DNA of 10,440 nucleotides from Thermoplasmata archaeon (GCA_021163705.1 JAGGTO010000037.1:1-10440), one strand, 5' to 3'; positions 1-5,402 are shown, numbered from the stretch's first letter. Made by a program: numbers and translations. Notes: generated from the sequence alone by a model not told the origin.

Positions 1-1112
1 ACCTTCATGTTTATATTTATGAAGATGGACAGTATTATATTAATTATTATACTAATGAAACAGTGGGTTCAGATTTATATCCAGTTACATTTGTAGTTCT
101 GAATAAAACAGATCCAGCAAATATAACATATACTTGGCATCTAAAAGCAAATGATACAGGAGAAGAATGGAATGGGACATTAGATACATATAAGCTCAGA
201 TTGTTCCTTTCTTCGAATATTAGTAATGACTGGATATACTGGGTAACCTACAAAAATGAAGATTTGAATAAGGTGTATGTTCACATTTCTTCTACAGGTG
301 TAAATAATCCTGTAAGCCCATCCAGCAAAGAGATATCTATAAATAGAATTTTAGACCTCAAACCTGGGATTAACACATATCATATTTTCTATCTTCTCGA
401 TAGATCAGAGAATCTCAGTTTTACTCAAATAAAAATACACATTCAGGGGCAAGATGGATTATACTATTATGGCATTGAGAAAAAGAACGCAAATCTTGAA
501 TTCTCCGCAGATTTATTTGGTGATTACAAACCTTATTATTACCATACCTCAGCGTTATTCTTTACCGCTTTAGGCTATACAAATTATACATTTGTGAATA
601 TAACAGTGCCTGGGATTGAGGTGCCAATTATCCACTACAAAAAAGTGTATGTTTACAGCATCCTTGATATTCCCTTATATGTGGGAGCTTTACTCACAGG
701 TGGAATTGGTGCCGTTGCATTTCTCACAATTGCCAATTTGTTCTTTCCCCAGGAGGTTTACAATGCCATAATTCATCCTTTAGTGGAAGGCGCTAAATTC
801 CTTATAAATACAGTTATGCATTACGCTAAAAAGGGAATAGCAATTATAGCACCTTACATCAAGCAATTTGTGCATGTTGCCATATCGGCATTTGAATGGT
901 TTGGTTATTGGCTTTCAAATTTCCTAGTATTCTTTTTTAATTTAATGGCTTATGGCATATTTCTCTGGCCCTGGATAGTGTTTGCACGGGGACTGATAGC
1001 GTTACAGGAGCAGGGCGTGGATGCAATGCTCGATTATTTCTCATCATATGTTGATAGGGTTACAAGTGTAATGAGTAAACTAATCGGCAGGAGGTGGGTG
1101 AGACGAGCCTGA
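1..1112 (+). CDS. 3' end of a large membrane glycoprotein-like protein (partial)
   Basis: The reading frame is open from the first base, so this is the C-terminal part (about 369 aa visible) of a longer protein; the GTG at 63 is internal, not a start. The first ~220 visible residues look extracytoplasmic: rich in Tyr, Asn, Thr and beta-type sequence, with eight N-x-S/T sequons (NKT, NIT, NDT, NGT, NIS, NLS, NYT, NIT), all before the first hydrophobic segment. A clear membrane segment follows (about residues 224-248, around GALLTGGIGAVAF), then an amphipathic stretch, a second long aromatic hydrophobic region (about 303-333) and a short basic tail (GRRWVRRA). The topology suggests an outward glycosylated ectodomain with a membrane-embedded C-terminus, as in spike or envelope proteins of enveloped archaeal viruses. 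It heads the small-membrane-protein and basic-protein run. I do not recognise a named family; a virion role is inference from context. Confidence 0.8.
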   Translation, partial: LHVYIYEDGQYYINYYTNETVGSDLYPVTFVVLNKTDPANITYTWHLKANDTGEEWNGTLDTYKLRLFLSSNISNDWIYWVTYKNEDLNKVYVHISSTGVNNPVSPSSKEISINRILDLKPGINTYHIFYLLDRSENLSFTQIKIHIQGQDGLYYYGIEKKNANLEFSADLFGDYKPYYYHTSALFFTALGYTNYTFVNITVPGIEVPIIHYKKVYVYSILDIPLYVGALLTGGIGAVAFLTIANLFFPQEVYNAIIHPLVEGAKFLINTVMHYAKKGIAIIAPYIKQFVHVAISAFEWFGYWLSNFLVFFFNLMAYGIFLWPWIVFARGLIALQEQGVDAMLDYFSSYVDRVTSVMSKLIGRRWVRRA

Positions 1113-1513
1113 ATGATATTGTGCCAGTGTTCAATCTCTTCTTCTCTTATATATTGCCTTCAATCCTCCTCCTATTGTTTATTGCTATACTCTACAAGTT
1201 GATACAGAAATTCGCAGAGAAGATTAGAAAGCTGATATCCTTTGCACACCAGGATAGCAAAAAGAGCAGGTTCTCACTTGCGGTAAATACATTCTATGAT
1301 TTTGTTGATTTCATCTTTATGGATTGCATGGTTGCATTTGTCATTGTTATTCCAATGATACTGATGATCATAAACTTCATTTCTCAAAACTCAATTTTCA
1401 TGCTACAGCATTTTTGGGATTACACTTATCCAGCGCTCACCGTGATTATGGTCATAACTTCACTGAAGATTTGGACAAATGTAATAAGAAGGATACGGGA
1501 GGTGTTCTCTTGA
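1094..1513 (+). CDS. small multi-spanning membrane protein (element)
   Basis: Encodes about 139 aa with three hydrophobic segments (about residues 12-34, 75-97 and 110-125) and a basic loop between the first two (KLIQKFAEKIRK, then KKSR). It overlaps the end of the preceding gene by 19 bases. The start is uncertain: the GTG at 1094 lies inside the strong Shine-Dalgarno match GGAGGTG (1090-1096), which would normally serve a start some 5-10 bases downstream, yet the only other in-frame GTG is at 1121, about 24 bases from it. A non-canonical start at CTG 1109 is possible. It lies between a sequon-rich membrane protein and a one-span membrane peptide, so a virion-envelope or egress role is plausible. 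No named family is recognised. Confidence 0.75.
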   Translation: MGETSLNDIVPVFNLFFSYILPSILLLLFIAILYKLIQKFAEKIRKLISFAHQDSKKSRFSLAVNTFYDFVDFIFMDCMVAFVIVIPMILMIINFISQNSIFMLQHFWDYTYPALTVIMVITSLKIWTNVIRRIREVFS

Positions 1514-1644
1514 ACGGCTATGATGTTGCCATATTTGCGATGCTGGGATTCTCAATTACTGGCCTGATGCTTGATATGTTCATCAGGCTGTATGTAAAGT
1601 TGAGAAAAACTCTTCAAGCAGAAATAAAGCAAATCGGGAGGTGA
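1510..1644 (+). CDS. 44-aa single-span membrane peptide (TTG start)
   Basis: Starts at TTG 1510, which overlaps the TGA of the upstream gene (TTGA), with a full Shine-Dalgarno site GGGAGGTG at 1497-1504 five bases before it. The product is MNGYDVAIFAMLGFSITGLM followed by a basic tail. Residues about 6-27 form one membrane helix and the rest is a Lys/Arg-rich amphipathic helix ending QIGR. The frame is open further upstream, but the RBS and stop/start overlap decide this start. Small one-span proteins with a charged tail are common among archaeal virus structural proteins; that role is inferred from its place between a three-span membrane protein and three polybasic proteins. Confidence 0.7.
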   Translation: MNGYDVAIFAMLGFSITGLMLDMFIRLYVKLRKTLQAEIKQIGR

Positions 1645-1652
1645 TATAAACG

Positions 1653-1799
1653 GTGCTGGAAGGAATAGTTGATGCCATTGCGGAGATGGGAGCCCAGATG
1701 ATTGTGAATGATATGGAGAAAAAGAAGCGAAAGAAACCTCGCAAGAGCTCCAGGACCAGGAAGAAGAAATCCTCGTCCAGGAGAAGAAGAAGGAGGTGA
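1653..1799 (+). CDS. 48-aa protein with polybasic (protamine-like) tail
   Basis: GTG start at 1653 preceded by GGGAGGTGAT (1636-1645) with about seven bases spacing; stop TGA at 1797. The first ~20 residues (MLEGIVDAIAEMGAQMIVND) form a short amphipathic helix; the remaining 26 residues contain 19 Lys/Arg and end in six consecutive Arg. Such a tail would bind nucleic acid non-specifically or neutralise packaged DNA, while the N-terminal helix could contact a membrane or a partner. It is the first of three consecutive basic genes and its stop lies within the Shine-Dalgarno site of the next, implying translational coupling. A genome-condensing or internal virion role is inference; no family is recognised. 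Confidence 0.75.
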   Translation: MLEGIVDAIAEMGAQMIVNDMEKKKRKKPRKSSRTRKKKSSSRRRRRR

Positions 1800-1804
1800 T
1801 AAAT

Positions 1805-1978
1805 GTGGCAAGAAGGAGAAGAAGTAGGAGATCTATAAAACAAGATAGGGCAAGAAGAAGTAAACAGCCATGGGAACGTGGAAGAGGTGCACCAAAAAAG
1901 GGCAATCCAAGATACAAACCGGTAATTGTGACAGACAAGAATGGGCACAGAAGGAAAGTCTATAAACTCAGATCTTAG
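1805..1978 (+). CDS. 57-aa Arg/Lys-rich basic protein
   Basis: Start chosen at GTG 1805, four bases after the near-perfect Shine-Dalgarno GGAGGTGAT (1792-1800); the in-frame GTG at 1796 lies inside that site and is unlikely. The product has 23 Lys/Arg in 57 residues: an Arg-rich N-terminal half (MARRRRSRRSIKQDRARRSK) and a C-terminal part that looks like a short beta-hairpin (YKPVIVTDKNGHRRKVYKLR). It is the second of three adjacent basic proteins. The arrangement suggests a nucleic-acid-binding virion core protein. It does not match any ribosomal protein I know, despite the composition. Confidence 0.78.
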   Translation: MARRRRSRRSIKQDRARRSKQPWERGRGAPKKGNPRYKPVIVTDKNGHRRKVYKLRS

Positions 1979-1989
1979 AGGAGATAAAT

Positions 1990-2202
1990 ATGGCTAAGAA
2001 AGGAAGCCATCGCAAGAGCCCAAAGGCCCTGCATTTCAAGAGCAAGAAGAACTATCAGAAGTGGCTGGCCTATAACTACATTCATAACAAAAAGCAGATG
2101 GGCGAGCCTCCACATAAAGAAATCTATATCAGAGGAAAGAAGCATCCGGTAAATCACTCCAGGAAGTCATCTCATAAGAGATCTTCACGAAAAAGACGCT
2201 GA
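1990..2202 (+). CDS. 70-aa Lys/His/Arg-rich basic protein
   Basis: ATG start at 1990 with GAGGAGAT (1978-1985) just upstream, 11 bases after the previous stop. It has 23 Lys/Arg plus several His in 70 residues. A central less charged part (NYQKWLAYNYIHNKKQMGEP) has regularly spaced aromatics and may fold as a small helical unit; the C-terminus (SRKSSHKRSSRKRR) resembles a DNA-binding tail or nuclear-localisation-type basic cluster. It is the last gene of the plus-strand structural-type run; a pyrimidine-rich T-run follows at once. Probably a third nucleoprotein component of the virion; function is inferred only from composition and position. Confidence 0.78.
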   Translation: MAKKGSHRKSPKALHFKSKKNYQKWLAYNYIHNKKQMGEPPHKEIYIRGKKHPVNHSRKSSHKRSSRKRR

Positions 2203-2224
2203 CACCCCCTCCCTTTCTTTTTTT
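2203..2224 (+). terminator. T-run terminator after basic-protein run
   Basis: Directly after the stop at 2202 comes a C-rich stretch and then a run of T broken by one C (2214-2224). Archaeal transcription ends at such T-rich tracts without needing a hairpin. It separates the plus-strand run from the convergent minus-strand pair that ends at 2306. The rest of 2225-2305 shows no gene. Confidence 0.5.
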
Positions 2225-2249
2225 GCACAGAAACCCAGGATTTTACAGC

Positions 2250-2261
2250 AAAAAATAGCAA
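2250..2261 (-). terminator. possible terminator of the nuclease gene
   Basis: On the minus strand the sequence TTGCTATTTTTT begins about 44 bases after the stop of the nuclease-fold gene. The same 12-mer occurs at 10152-10163, downstream of the minus-strand decarboxylase gene. A T-run termination signal is a reasonable reading, but the sequence is simple and AT-rich. Confidence 0.3.
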
Positions 2262-2305
2262 TCCGTGAGGACGATTTTCAAAGCTCTTGGGGAGTCCATA
2301 ATCTT

Positions 2306-3220
2306 TCAATATCTAACTCTAATTTCTCTAACTTTCTTTTTTCTTCTACCACCTTTTCCATGGAGAACTACTACTTTTGCACCCTCTTCCTCATAATATT
2401 CGATATATCTTCTAAGAGTTTCTGGATGCAGGTCTCCAACATCGAGAATAATCATTGCCACATATGGTGTATGTTTTTTGTAATCTTTAATTTCTCTTAC
2501 GCCTTTGTCCATTGTATTAGGATTATCTGCATACTTCAATTCCAATGCATATTTTCCATTTATCAAAATATCTGCTCTCCAATCAACCTTTTGAATAATT
2601 TCAAAATCAGGAAATTTGGCATTCAAAAAGCCAATAAGAATATTTTGAAATTCTCTCTCATCAGTAATTTTTCTCATATTTCTTATTACTCTATCATAAT
2701 TCTCAATCTCTCTCAATATTATTTCAAAGGTTTCATCATAATAACTTCTCTTAGAAGAAACTTCTGAAGAATGACCATAATTTTTTATTTGGGGCGATTC
2801 AAACTCCTCAGATTCAACTTCAATCTCCTCAACACCATGTTTCCTGTCTTCCTCCTTACTTTCTTTACTCACTCCATACTGTCTTTCAATAGCTTCCATC
2901 TCTCTTATATATTCGTCCATTATATCCTTAATCGGAATATTATGTTTCTTTGCCCACTGAATTACTGTTTTAAGCTTGAAATGATGGTAAGCATAGTCCA
3001 CATAATCAGATTTTTTATAATACCCTCTTTCGGGAAGTTCAGGGCCAGAAAGATGATATTCTTTTATCATTCTTTTTAATTGATTCTTTTTGAAGCGATC
3101 CAGGATTCTTCTCTCAACCCTATTTTGGAGATTCTTCTTTTTAATAGATGCTGCAGTCCATTTCCCAGTTTTGACTATAGCACCACCTACCGCTTTGCCC
3201 ATCTTCTTCCATATCCCCAT
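2306..3220 (-). CDS. PD-(D/E)XK nuclease-fold protein with SAP-like N-terminal region
   Basis: A 304-aa protein. The C-terminal half carries a PD-(D/E)XK core: helix with E190 (EREFQNILIGFLNAKFP), then D217 (RADILI), and E227-x-K229 (ALELKY), followed by alternating beta/alpha sequence including the hydrophobic strand YVAMIILDVGD. The spacing D-x9-ExK is typical of restriction-like and Holliday-junction-like nucleases. The N-terminus is a basic amphipathic stretch (MGIWKKMGKAVGGAIVKTGK). Residues about 47-90 look like a SAP/Rho-N type helix-loop-helix (QLKRMIKEYHLS ... KKSDYVDYAYHHF), suggesting DNA binding. An acidic linker (about 118-142) joins the halves and the tail is basic (GRRKKKVREIRVRY). 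It starts 12 bases after the stop of the winged-helix gene, so the two form one minus-strand unit. Shine-Dalgarno-like GGTAGGGGG lies upstream. Could be a defence, superinfection-exclusion or DNA-processing nuclease; the substrate is unknown. Confidence 0.8.
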   Translation of the reverse strand: MGIWKKMGKAVGGAIVKTGKWTAASIKKKNLQNRVERRILDRFKKNQLKRMIKEYHLSGPELPERGYYKKSDYVDYAYHHFKLKTVIQWAKKHNIPIKDIMDEYIREMEAIERQYGVSKESKEEDRKHGVEEIEVESEEFESPQIKNYGHSSEVSSKRSYYDETFEIILREIENYDRVIRNMRKITDEREFQNILIGFLNAKFPDFEIIQKVDWRADILINGKYALELKYADNPNTMDKGVREIKDYKKHTPYVAMIILDVGDLHPETLRRYIEYYEEEGAKVVVLHGKGGRRKKKVREIRVRY

Positions 3221-3232
3221 TTTTCAAACCCC

Positions 3233-3883
3233 CTACCAATACTTATCCACATACTTCTGATATTTTTTAGGCAACTTGAAACCGTTTTCATCTATCCAGT
3301 TATGAATGAAATCTGACAAATCAGGATCTGCAAACATATACTCTATGTGATAGCAATCGACATCCTCATGAAGGTCACACCAGAAATAAATTTCATCCCC
3401 CCGGGGTCGGGCGTATATGTTTGCTATACGCTTCTCCCCCATGTGTACATCCATTACTGTAATGTGATCTTTGTAAATATTTATGTGAATAAGCCCCCGC
3501 ATATTTTTAAATCTCTCCAGTTCCTCAGGAGAGAGCTTGGAAATTTGCTCTGCTCTTTTTAACTGTTCAGCTACTGCTCTACCTTTTTCAGTGAGAGAGA
3601 CAAATATCATTTTTCTACCAAGAACTTTTTCTTCAATTTTTACAAGCCCATCTTTTTCCATATCAGAAATAGTATTCTTTAAGGCGTAATAGCTACTGGC
3701 AATGTCTAAGAATTTTGTTATGGGAATGCTTTCTCGTTCATTTAACAAACGTATTAGGATTGATTTTGCGTACTTGTTATCTAAACTGGGAAATCCATTC
3801 ACCTTTGACAATTGTAAAAGAGAATGATTAATTTTTGCATTATTTAACTTTGCAAATTGGCAAAGAGAAACATTTATATACAT
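3233..3883 (-). CDS. winged-helix (MarR-like) transcription regulator
   Basis: Up to 216 aa. Residues about 38-110 read as a winged helix: KYAKSILIRLL, a recognition-helix region around SYYALKNTISDMEKDGL, then the wing VKIEEKVLGRKMIFVSLTEKG and a helix AVAEQLKRAEQ. The C-terminal domain (about 125-216) is not recognised but contains C169-x2-H172-x4-C177-x-H179 (CDLHEDVDCYH), a plausible metal site. It is divergent from the AbrB gene across a short palindrome-rich promoter and is followed by the nuclease gene, so a repressor or lysogeny-type switch role is likely. The start is doubtful: ATG 3883 overlaps the TATA-like element and has no RBS. If transcription starts about 25 bases beyond the TATA, translation would begin at TTG 3811 or GTG 3802, still upstream of the winged helix. 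Confidence 0.8.
   Translation of the reverse strand: MYINVSLCQFAKLNNAKINHSLLQLSKVNGFPSLDNKYAKSILIRLLNERESIPITKFLDIASSYYALKNTISDMEKDGLVKIEEKVLGRKMIFVSLTEKGRAVAEQLKRAEQISKLSPEELERFKNMRGLIHINIYKDHITVMDVHMGEKRIANIYARPRGDEIYFWCDLHEDVDCYHIEYMFADPDLSDFIHNWIDENGFKLPKKYQKYVDKYW
3848..3865. promoter_or_regulatory. palindromic operator candidate (CTTTGC-N6-GCAAAG)
   Basis: An exact inverted repeat CTTTGC-aaattg-GCAAAG occupies these bases. It lies where a minus-strand transcript driven by the TATA at 3873-3880 would be expected to start. It contains the left copy of the CAAATTGGCA / TGCCAATTTG pair. A dimeric winged-helix or AbrB protein binding here could regulate its own gene. Confidence 0.5.
3873..3880. 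promoter_or_regulatory. TATA element shared by divergent promoters
   Basis: TTTATATA on the plus strand, with TATATAAA in the same place on the minus strand, matches archaeal TATA boxes in both directions. On the plus strand it would place the AbrB transcript start near 3900, leaving a ~30-base leader with an RBS. On the minus strand it would serve the winged-helix gene. One TATA serving two directions would make the two transcripts mutually exclusive. Confidence 0.5.
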
Positions 3884-3901
3884 GGAATGCCATTATGTTA
3901 T

Positions 3902-3911
3902 TGCCAATTTG
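3902..3911. promoter_or_regulatory. right operator half TGCCAATTTG (inverted copy of 3853-3862)
   Basis: This 10-mer is the exact reverse complement of CAAATTGGCA at 3853-3862. The copies are 49 bases apart centre to centre and lie on either side of the TATA element, near the expected plus-strand transcript start. A further imperfect palindrome, ATGG-N4-CCAT, lies between them (3882-3893). The layout fits a two-operator switch. Confidence 0.5.
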
Positions 3912-3933
3912 AAAAATGAAATAGGTGAGTAAT

Positions 3934-4116
3934 ATGGGTATAGCTGTACAAATGAGAAAGGATGGCAGAATAGTAATCCCACAGGCCTATAGGCAGCTCT
4001 ATAACCTTCATGAGGGAGACATCTTAGAGATCGAAGTTTTGCGAATCAAGCGCCAGGATGGGATGGTGATTGATTTCTCACAGCAGGCCCAGGAGGCGGT
4101 GGCTAATGGACAGTAA
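3934..4116 (+). CDS. AbrB/SpoVT-type (swapped-hairpin) DNA-binding protein
   Basis: 60 aa from ATG 3934, which has AGGTGA (3923-3928) five bases upstream; the in-frame GTG at 3925 sits inside that site. Residues about 3-40 match the AbrB/MazE/SpoVT fold: VQMRKDGRIVIPQAYRQLYN followed by LHEGDILEIEVL, with the characteristic x-K-x-G-R-I-V-I-P core and the GD turn. Such proteins form swapped-hairpin dimers and act as transition regulators or antitoxins. No toxin-like (PIN or MazF) partner follows, so a transcription-regulator role is more likely. It is first in the plus-strand operon, divergent from the winged-helix gene, and probably takes part in the switch at 3848-3911. Confidence 0.85.
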   Translation: MGIAVQMRKDGRIVIPQAYRQLYNLHEGDILEIEVLRIKRQDGMVIDFSQQAQEAVANGQ

Positions 4117-4345
4117 TCAGATCGTGCCTGAGGCGGTTATACGGAACATCATAGATGACATCTTTGTGAACGAAGTAGACCATCGCCCGGATCTGATGTA
4201 TGTGGAGTATGAAACCGTGCAGGCGATTGTAAGGCTCACAATACAGCGCCTGGAGAAGCTTGAAATTTTCGATAAGGAGAAGATTGAGAACCTGAAGATT
4301 GAGATTTTTGTACCAGTTCCAAAGAAGGATGAGGAGGTAGATTAA
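4106..4345 (+). CDS. 79-aa unknown acidic protein
   Basis: ATG 4106 overlaps the end of the AbrB gene by 11 bases and has AGGAGGCGG (4091-4099) upstream, so the two are translationally coupled. The frame is open further upstream, but the RBS supports this start. The protein MDSNQIVPEAVIRNIIDDIF... looks mainly helical (about residues 8-60, including a charged heptad-like stretch IQRLEKLEIFDKEKIENL) and ends in a short strand (KIEIFVPVP) and an acidic tail. No motif for enzymatic activity and no named family is seen. Probably an adaptor or regulatory protein of the element's early operon. Confidence 0.78.
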   Translation: MDSNQIVPEAVIRNIIDDIFVNEVDHRPDLMYVEYETVQAIVRLTIQRLEKLEIFDKEKIENLKIEIFVPVPKKDEEVD

Positions 4346-4346
4346 A

Positions 4347-4523
4347 ATGGGAGAGAAGGAAGATTTGGAGAGGGAGATTTTGGATCTTGAGGTAGAGATT
4401 GCAGAGCTCAATGAAGAGCTAAGAGAGAAGAAGAAAGAGCTCAGGGAACTTGTTGAGCAGTATAGGGAGATTGTGGAAGTAGAGCGTGATGAGAGGCAGA
4501 CTAAGCTGGAGGTGGAAGCGTGA
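4347..4523 (+). CDS. 58-aa coiled-coil protein
   Basis: ATG 4347 follows the previous stop by one base, with GAGGAGGT (4331-4338) upstream; it ends at TGA 4521-4523, overlapping the next start (GTGA). The product is almost entirely a heptad-patterned charged helix (LEREILDLEVEIAELNEELR..., continuing through KKKELRELVEQYREIVEV), so a dimeric or oligomeric coiled coil is expected. Under 60 codons, it is easily missed, but the RBS and the overlaps on both sides support it. It may be a multimerisation partner for neighbouring small proteins; function unknown. Confidence 0.75.
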   Translation: MGEKEDLEREILDLEVEIAELNEELREKKKELRELVEQYREIVEVERDERQTKLEVEA

Positions 4524-4828
4524 GTGACATCTATAAGCGTTTAGTAATCATAGATGAGCTTGCAGAGAAAATTAACAACGAAATTGCAGCAATGGGCGAT
4601 ACTGGAAATGTGATAAATCAATATGAAATAAGGTTTTATGAAGATGACAGAGGACGGCAAGTTGGCATAAAGTTCTTTTTCAACGAAGACGCTAAGCCGA
4701 TAACACAGTTATCTATACTCGAAAATATCAAAAATGCAACAGGTGCGGATGATATTTTCTTTGATGTGGATGAAGGGCAGTATATCACTGCCGTGGAGTT
4801 ATTTTTCGAGGAGGCTGATGCGCAATGA
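4520..4828 (+). CDS. 102-aa unknown acidic protein
   Basis: GTG start at 4520 overlaps the upstream TGA by four bases (GTGA), with GGAGGTGG (4508-4515) upstream. An N-terminal helix (SDIYKRLVIIDELAEKINNEIAAM) leads into a beta-rich part: YEIRFYEDDRGRQVGIKFFFN, then a helix (LSILENIKNATG) and another strand pair (DIFFDVDEGQYITAVELFFEE). The beta-alpha-beta layout suggests a small ferredoxin-like fold, but no active-site residues or named family are evident. It overlaps the next gene by ATGA, so it belongs to the same tightly coupled operon. Confidence 0.78.
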   Translation: MSDIYKRLVIIDELAEKINNEIAAMGDTGNVINQYEIRFYEDDRGRQVGIKFFFNEDAKPITQLSILENIKNATGADDIFFDVDEGQYITAVELFFEEADAQ

Positions 4829-5085
4829 AGGAGGATACAAAGAAATTTTTGAGAGCATTTTTTGAGGTTTACAAAGAGTTCAGTGATTTATATGTAGAAA
4901 CATCAGGAGGTTGGTCAGATAATGAGAGCTTTTCAGAGCTTTTCCAGACCGCTTGGAACGACAGCATACTTGGTGAAATGCTGAGAGAGGAAGTCCTGGA
5001 GAGATATCGTCAGCTTATGCATGCTGAGCAGGTGAAGAAGGAAATCCAGGAAGAGGCCGAAGCGGGGGAGGCGATGATAATATGA
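4825..5085 (+). CDS. 86-aa unknown helical protein
   Basis: ATG 4825 overlaps the preceding stop (ATGA); AGGAGG (4810-4815) lies upstream. The protein is predicted mostly helical: TKKFLRAFFEVYKEFSDLYV, then an aromatic/polar segment (GGWSDNESFSELFQTAWND), then LREEVLERYRQLMHAEQVKK and a Glu-rich end. Its last twelve codons and stop (5050-5085) are the first copy of a 36-bp direct repeat whose second copy lies at 5403-5438, where it is not in a protein frame but supplies the RBS and start of the Cys-rich gene. Before the apparent insertion, this gene would have overlapped the Cys-rich gene directly. Function unknown. Confidence 0.78.
   Translation: MKEDTKKFLRAFFEVYKEFSDLYVETSGGWSDNESFSELFQTAWNDSILGEMLREEVLERYRQLMHAEQVKKEIQEEAEAGEAMII
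5050..5085 (+). repeat. 36-bp direct repeat, copy 1 (coding)
   Basis: Exact match over 36 bases to 5403-5438, at an offset of 353 bases. Copy 1 encodes the last residues of the 86-aa protein (EEAEAGEAMII) and its stop. It also contains GGGGGAGGCGATGATAATATG, an RBS and start codon, here opening only a 20-codon frame (5082-5144). Confidence 0.9.
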
Positions 5086-5162
5086 ATTTTATAAAAACCG
5101 ACTTTGTGATCCCCATAGGGGGTTCAGAAAAAATAAAAATATAAAAAAGGAGGTGATAAAAA
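5086..5162 (+). other. AT-rich spacer with 20-codon frame and C4/G5 palindrome
   Basis: The ATG at 5082 opens a frame ending at 5144 (MNFIKTDFVIPIGGSEKIKI), probably a by-product of the duplicated start site rather than a gene. CCCC-ATA-GGGG (5111-5121) can form a short hairpin. The stretch then becomes AT-rich and leads into a perfect Shine-Dalgarno for the 78-aa gene. Confidence 0.4.
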
Positions 5163-5399
5163 ATGCAAGAAGTTGAGAAAATATATATGGAAATAAGTGG
5201 CGAAGCTTTAGATCTCTGGGACGACAACGGTCAATGGGATATAAGAATTGGTGGGATACGAATACAAGGAGATATCGTGGTTACAGAAGAGAATAACAGA
5301 GCAATTATCACAGCGAAGGATGAGAAGGAAAAATTGTATGTGGAAATCGGCGAGGATGGCTATTTGCTAATAACTGCAAAAACAAAAAAGGAGAAATGA
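5163..5399 (+). CDS. 78-aa beta-rich protein on a repeat-flanked cassette
   Basis: ATG 5163 has the strongest RBS in the window, AAAGGAGGTGAT (5146-5157), five bases upstream. The protein is a run of short beta strands (KIYMEISGEALDLWDDNGQW, DIRIGGIRIQGDIVV, RAIITAKD, KLYVEIG, YLLITAK). Two copies of ITAK-x2-KEK (about 49-57 and 70-78) suggest an internal repeat. The segment GQWDIRIGGIRI (23-34) resembles GGYEITIAGHRI (44-55) of the 148-aa protein downstream, so the two may be distantly related. The gene lies between the two 36-bp direct repeats and, unlike its neighbours, does not overlap adjacent genes, as expected for a later insertion. Function unknown. Confidence 0.75.
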   Translation: MQEVEKIYMEISGEALDLWDDNGQWDIRIGGIRIQGDIVVTEENNRAIITAKDEKEKLYVEIGEDGYLLITAKTKKEK

Positions 5400-5402
5400 A
5401 AT

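Noticed and set aside
1324..1509. Upstream extension of the 44-aa gene to an ATG at 1324
   Set aside because: It would overlap the three-span membrane gene almost wholly; TTG 1510 has a full Shine-Dalgarno and the stop/start overlap.
1552..1948. Two overlapping minus-strand frames of 128 and 121 codons opposite the basic-protein genes
   Set aside because: Their Ser/Pro/Leu-rich, low-complexity products are what antisense reading of Lys/Arg-rich genes gives; they lack RBS and the plus-strand genes have strong RBS and overlaps.
2360..3316. Plus-strand frames antisense to the nuclease and winged-helix genes
   Set aside because: Hydrophobic, Ile/Phe-rich translations with no motifs or RBS; the minus-strand proteins have recognisable folds.
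3934..4345. Toxin-antitoxin pair formed by the AbrB protein and the 79-aa protein
   Set aside because: The 79-aa protein shows no PIN, MazF or RelE features; an AbrB domain alone does not make an antitoxin.
5082..5144. 20-codon gene MNFIKTDFVIPIGGSEKIKI
   Set aside because: Best explained as the start site copied in the 36-bp repeat; there is nothing else to support a functional peptide.
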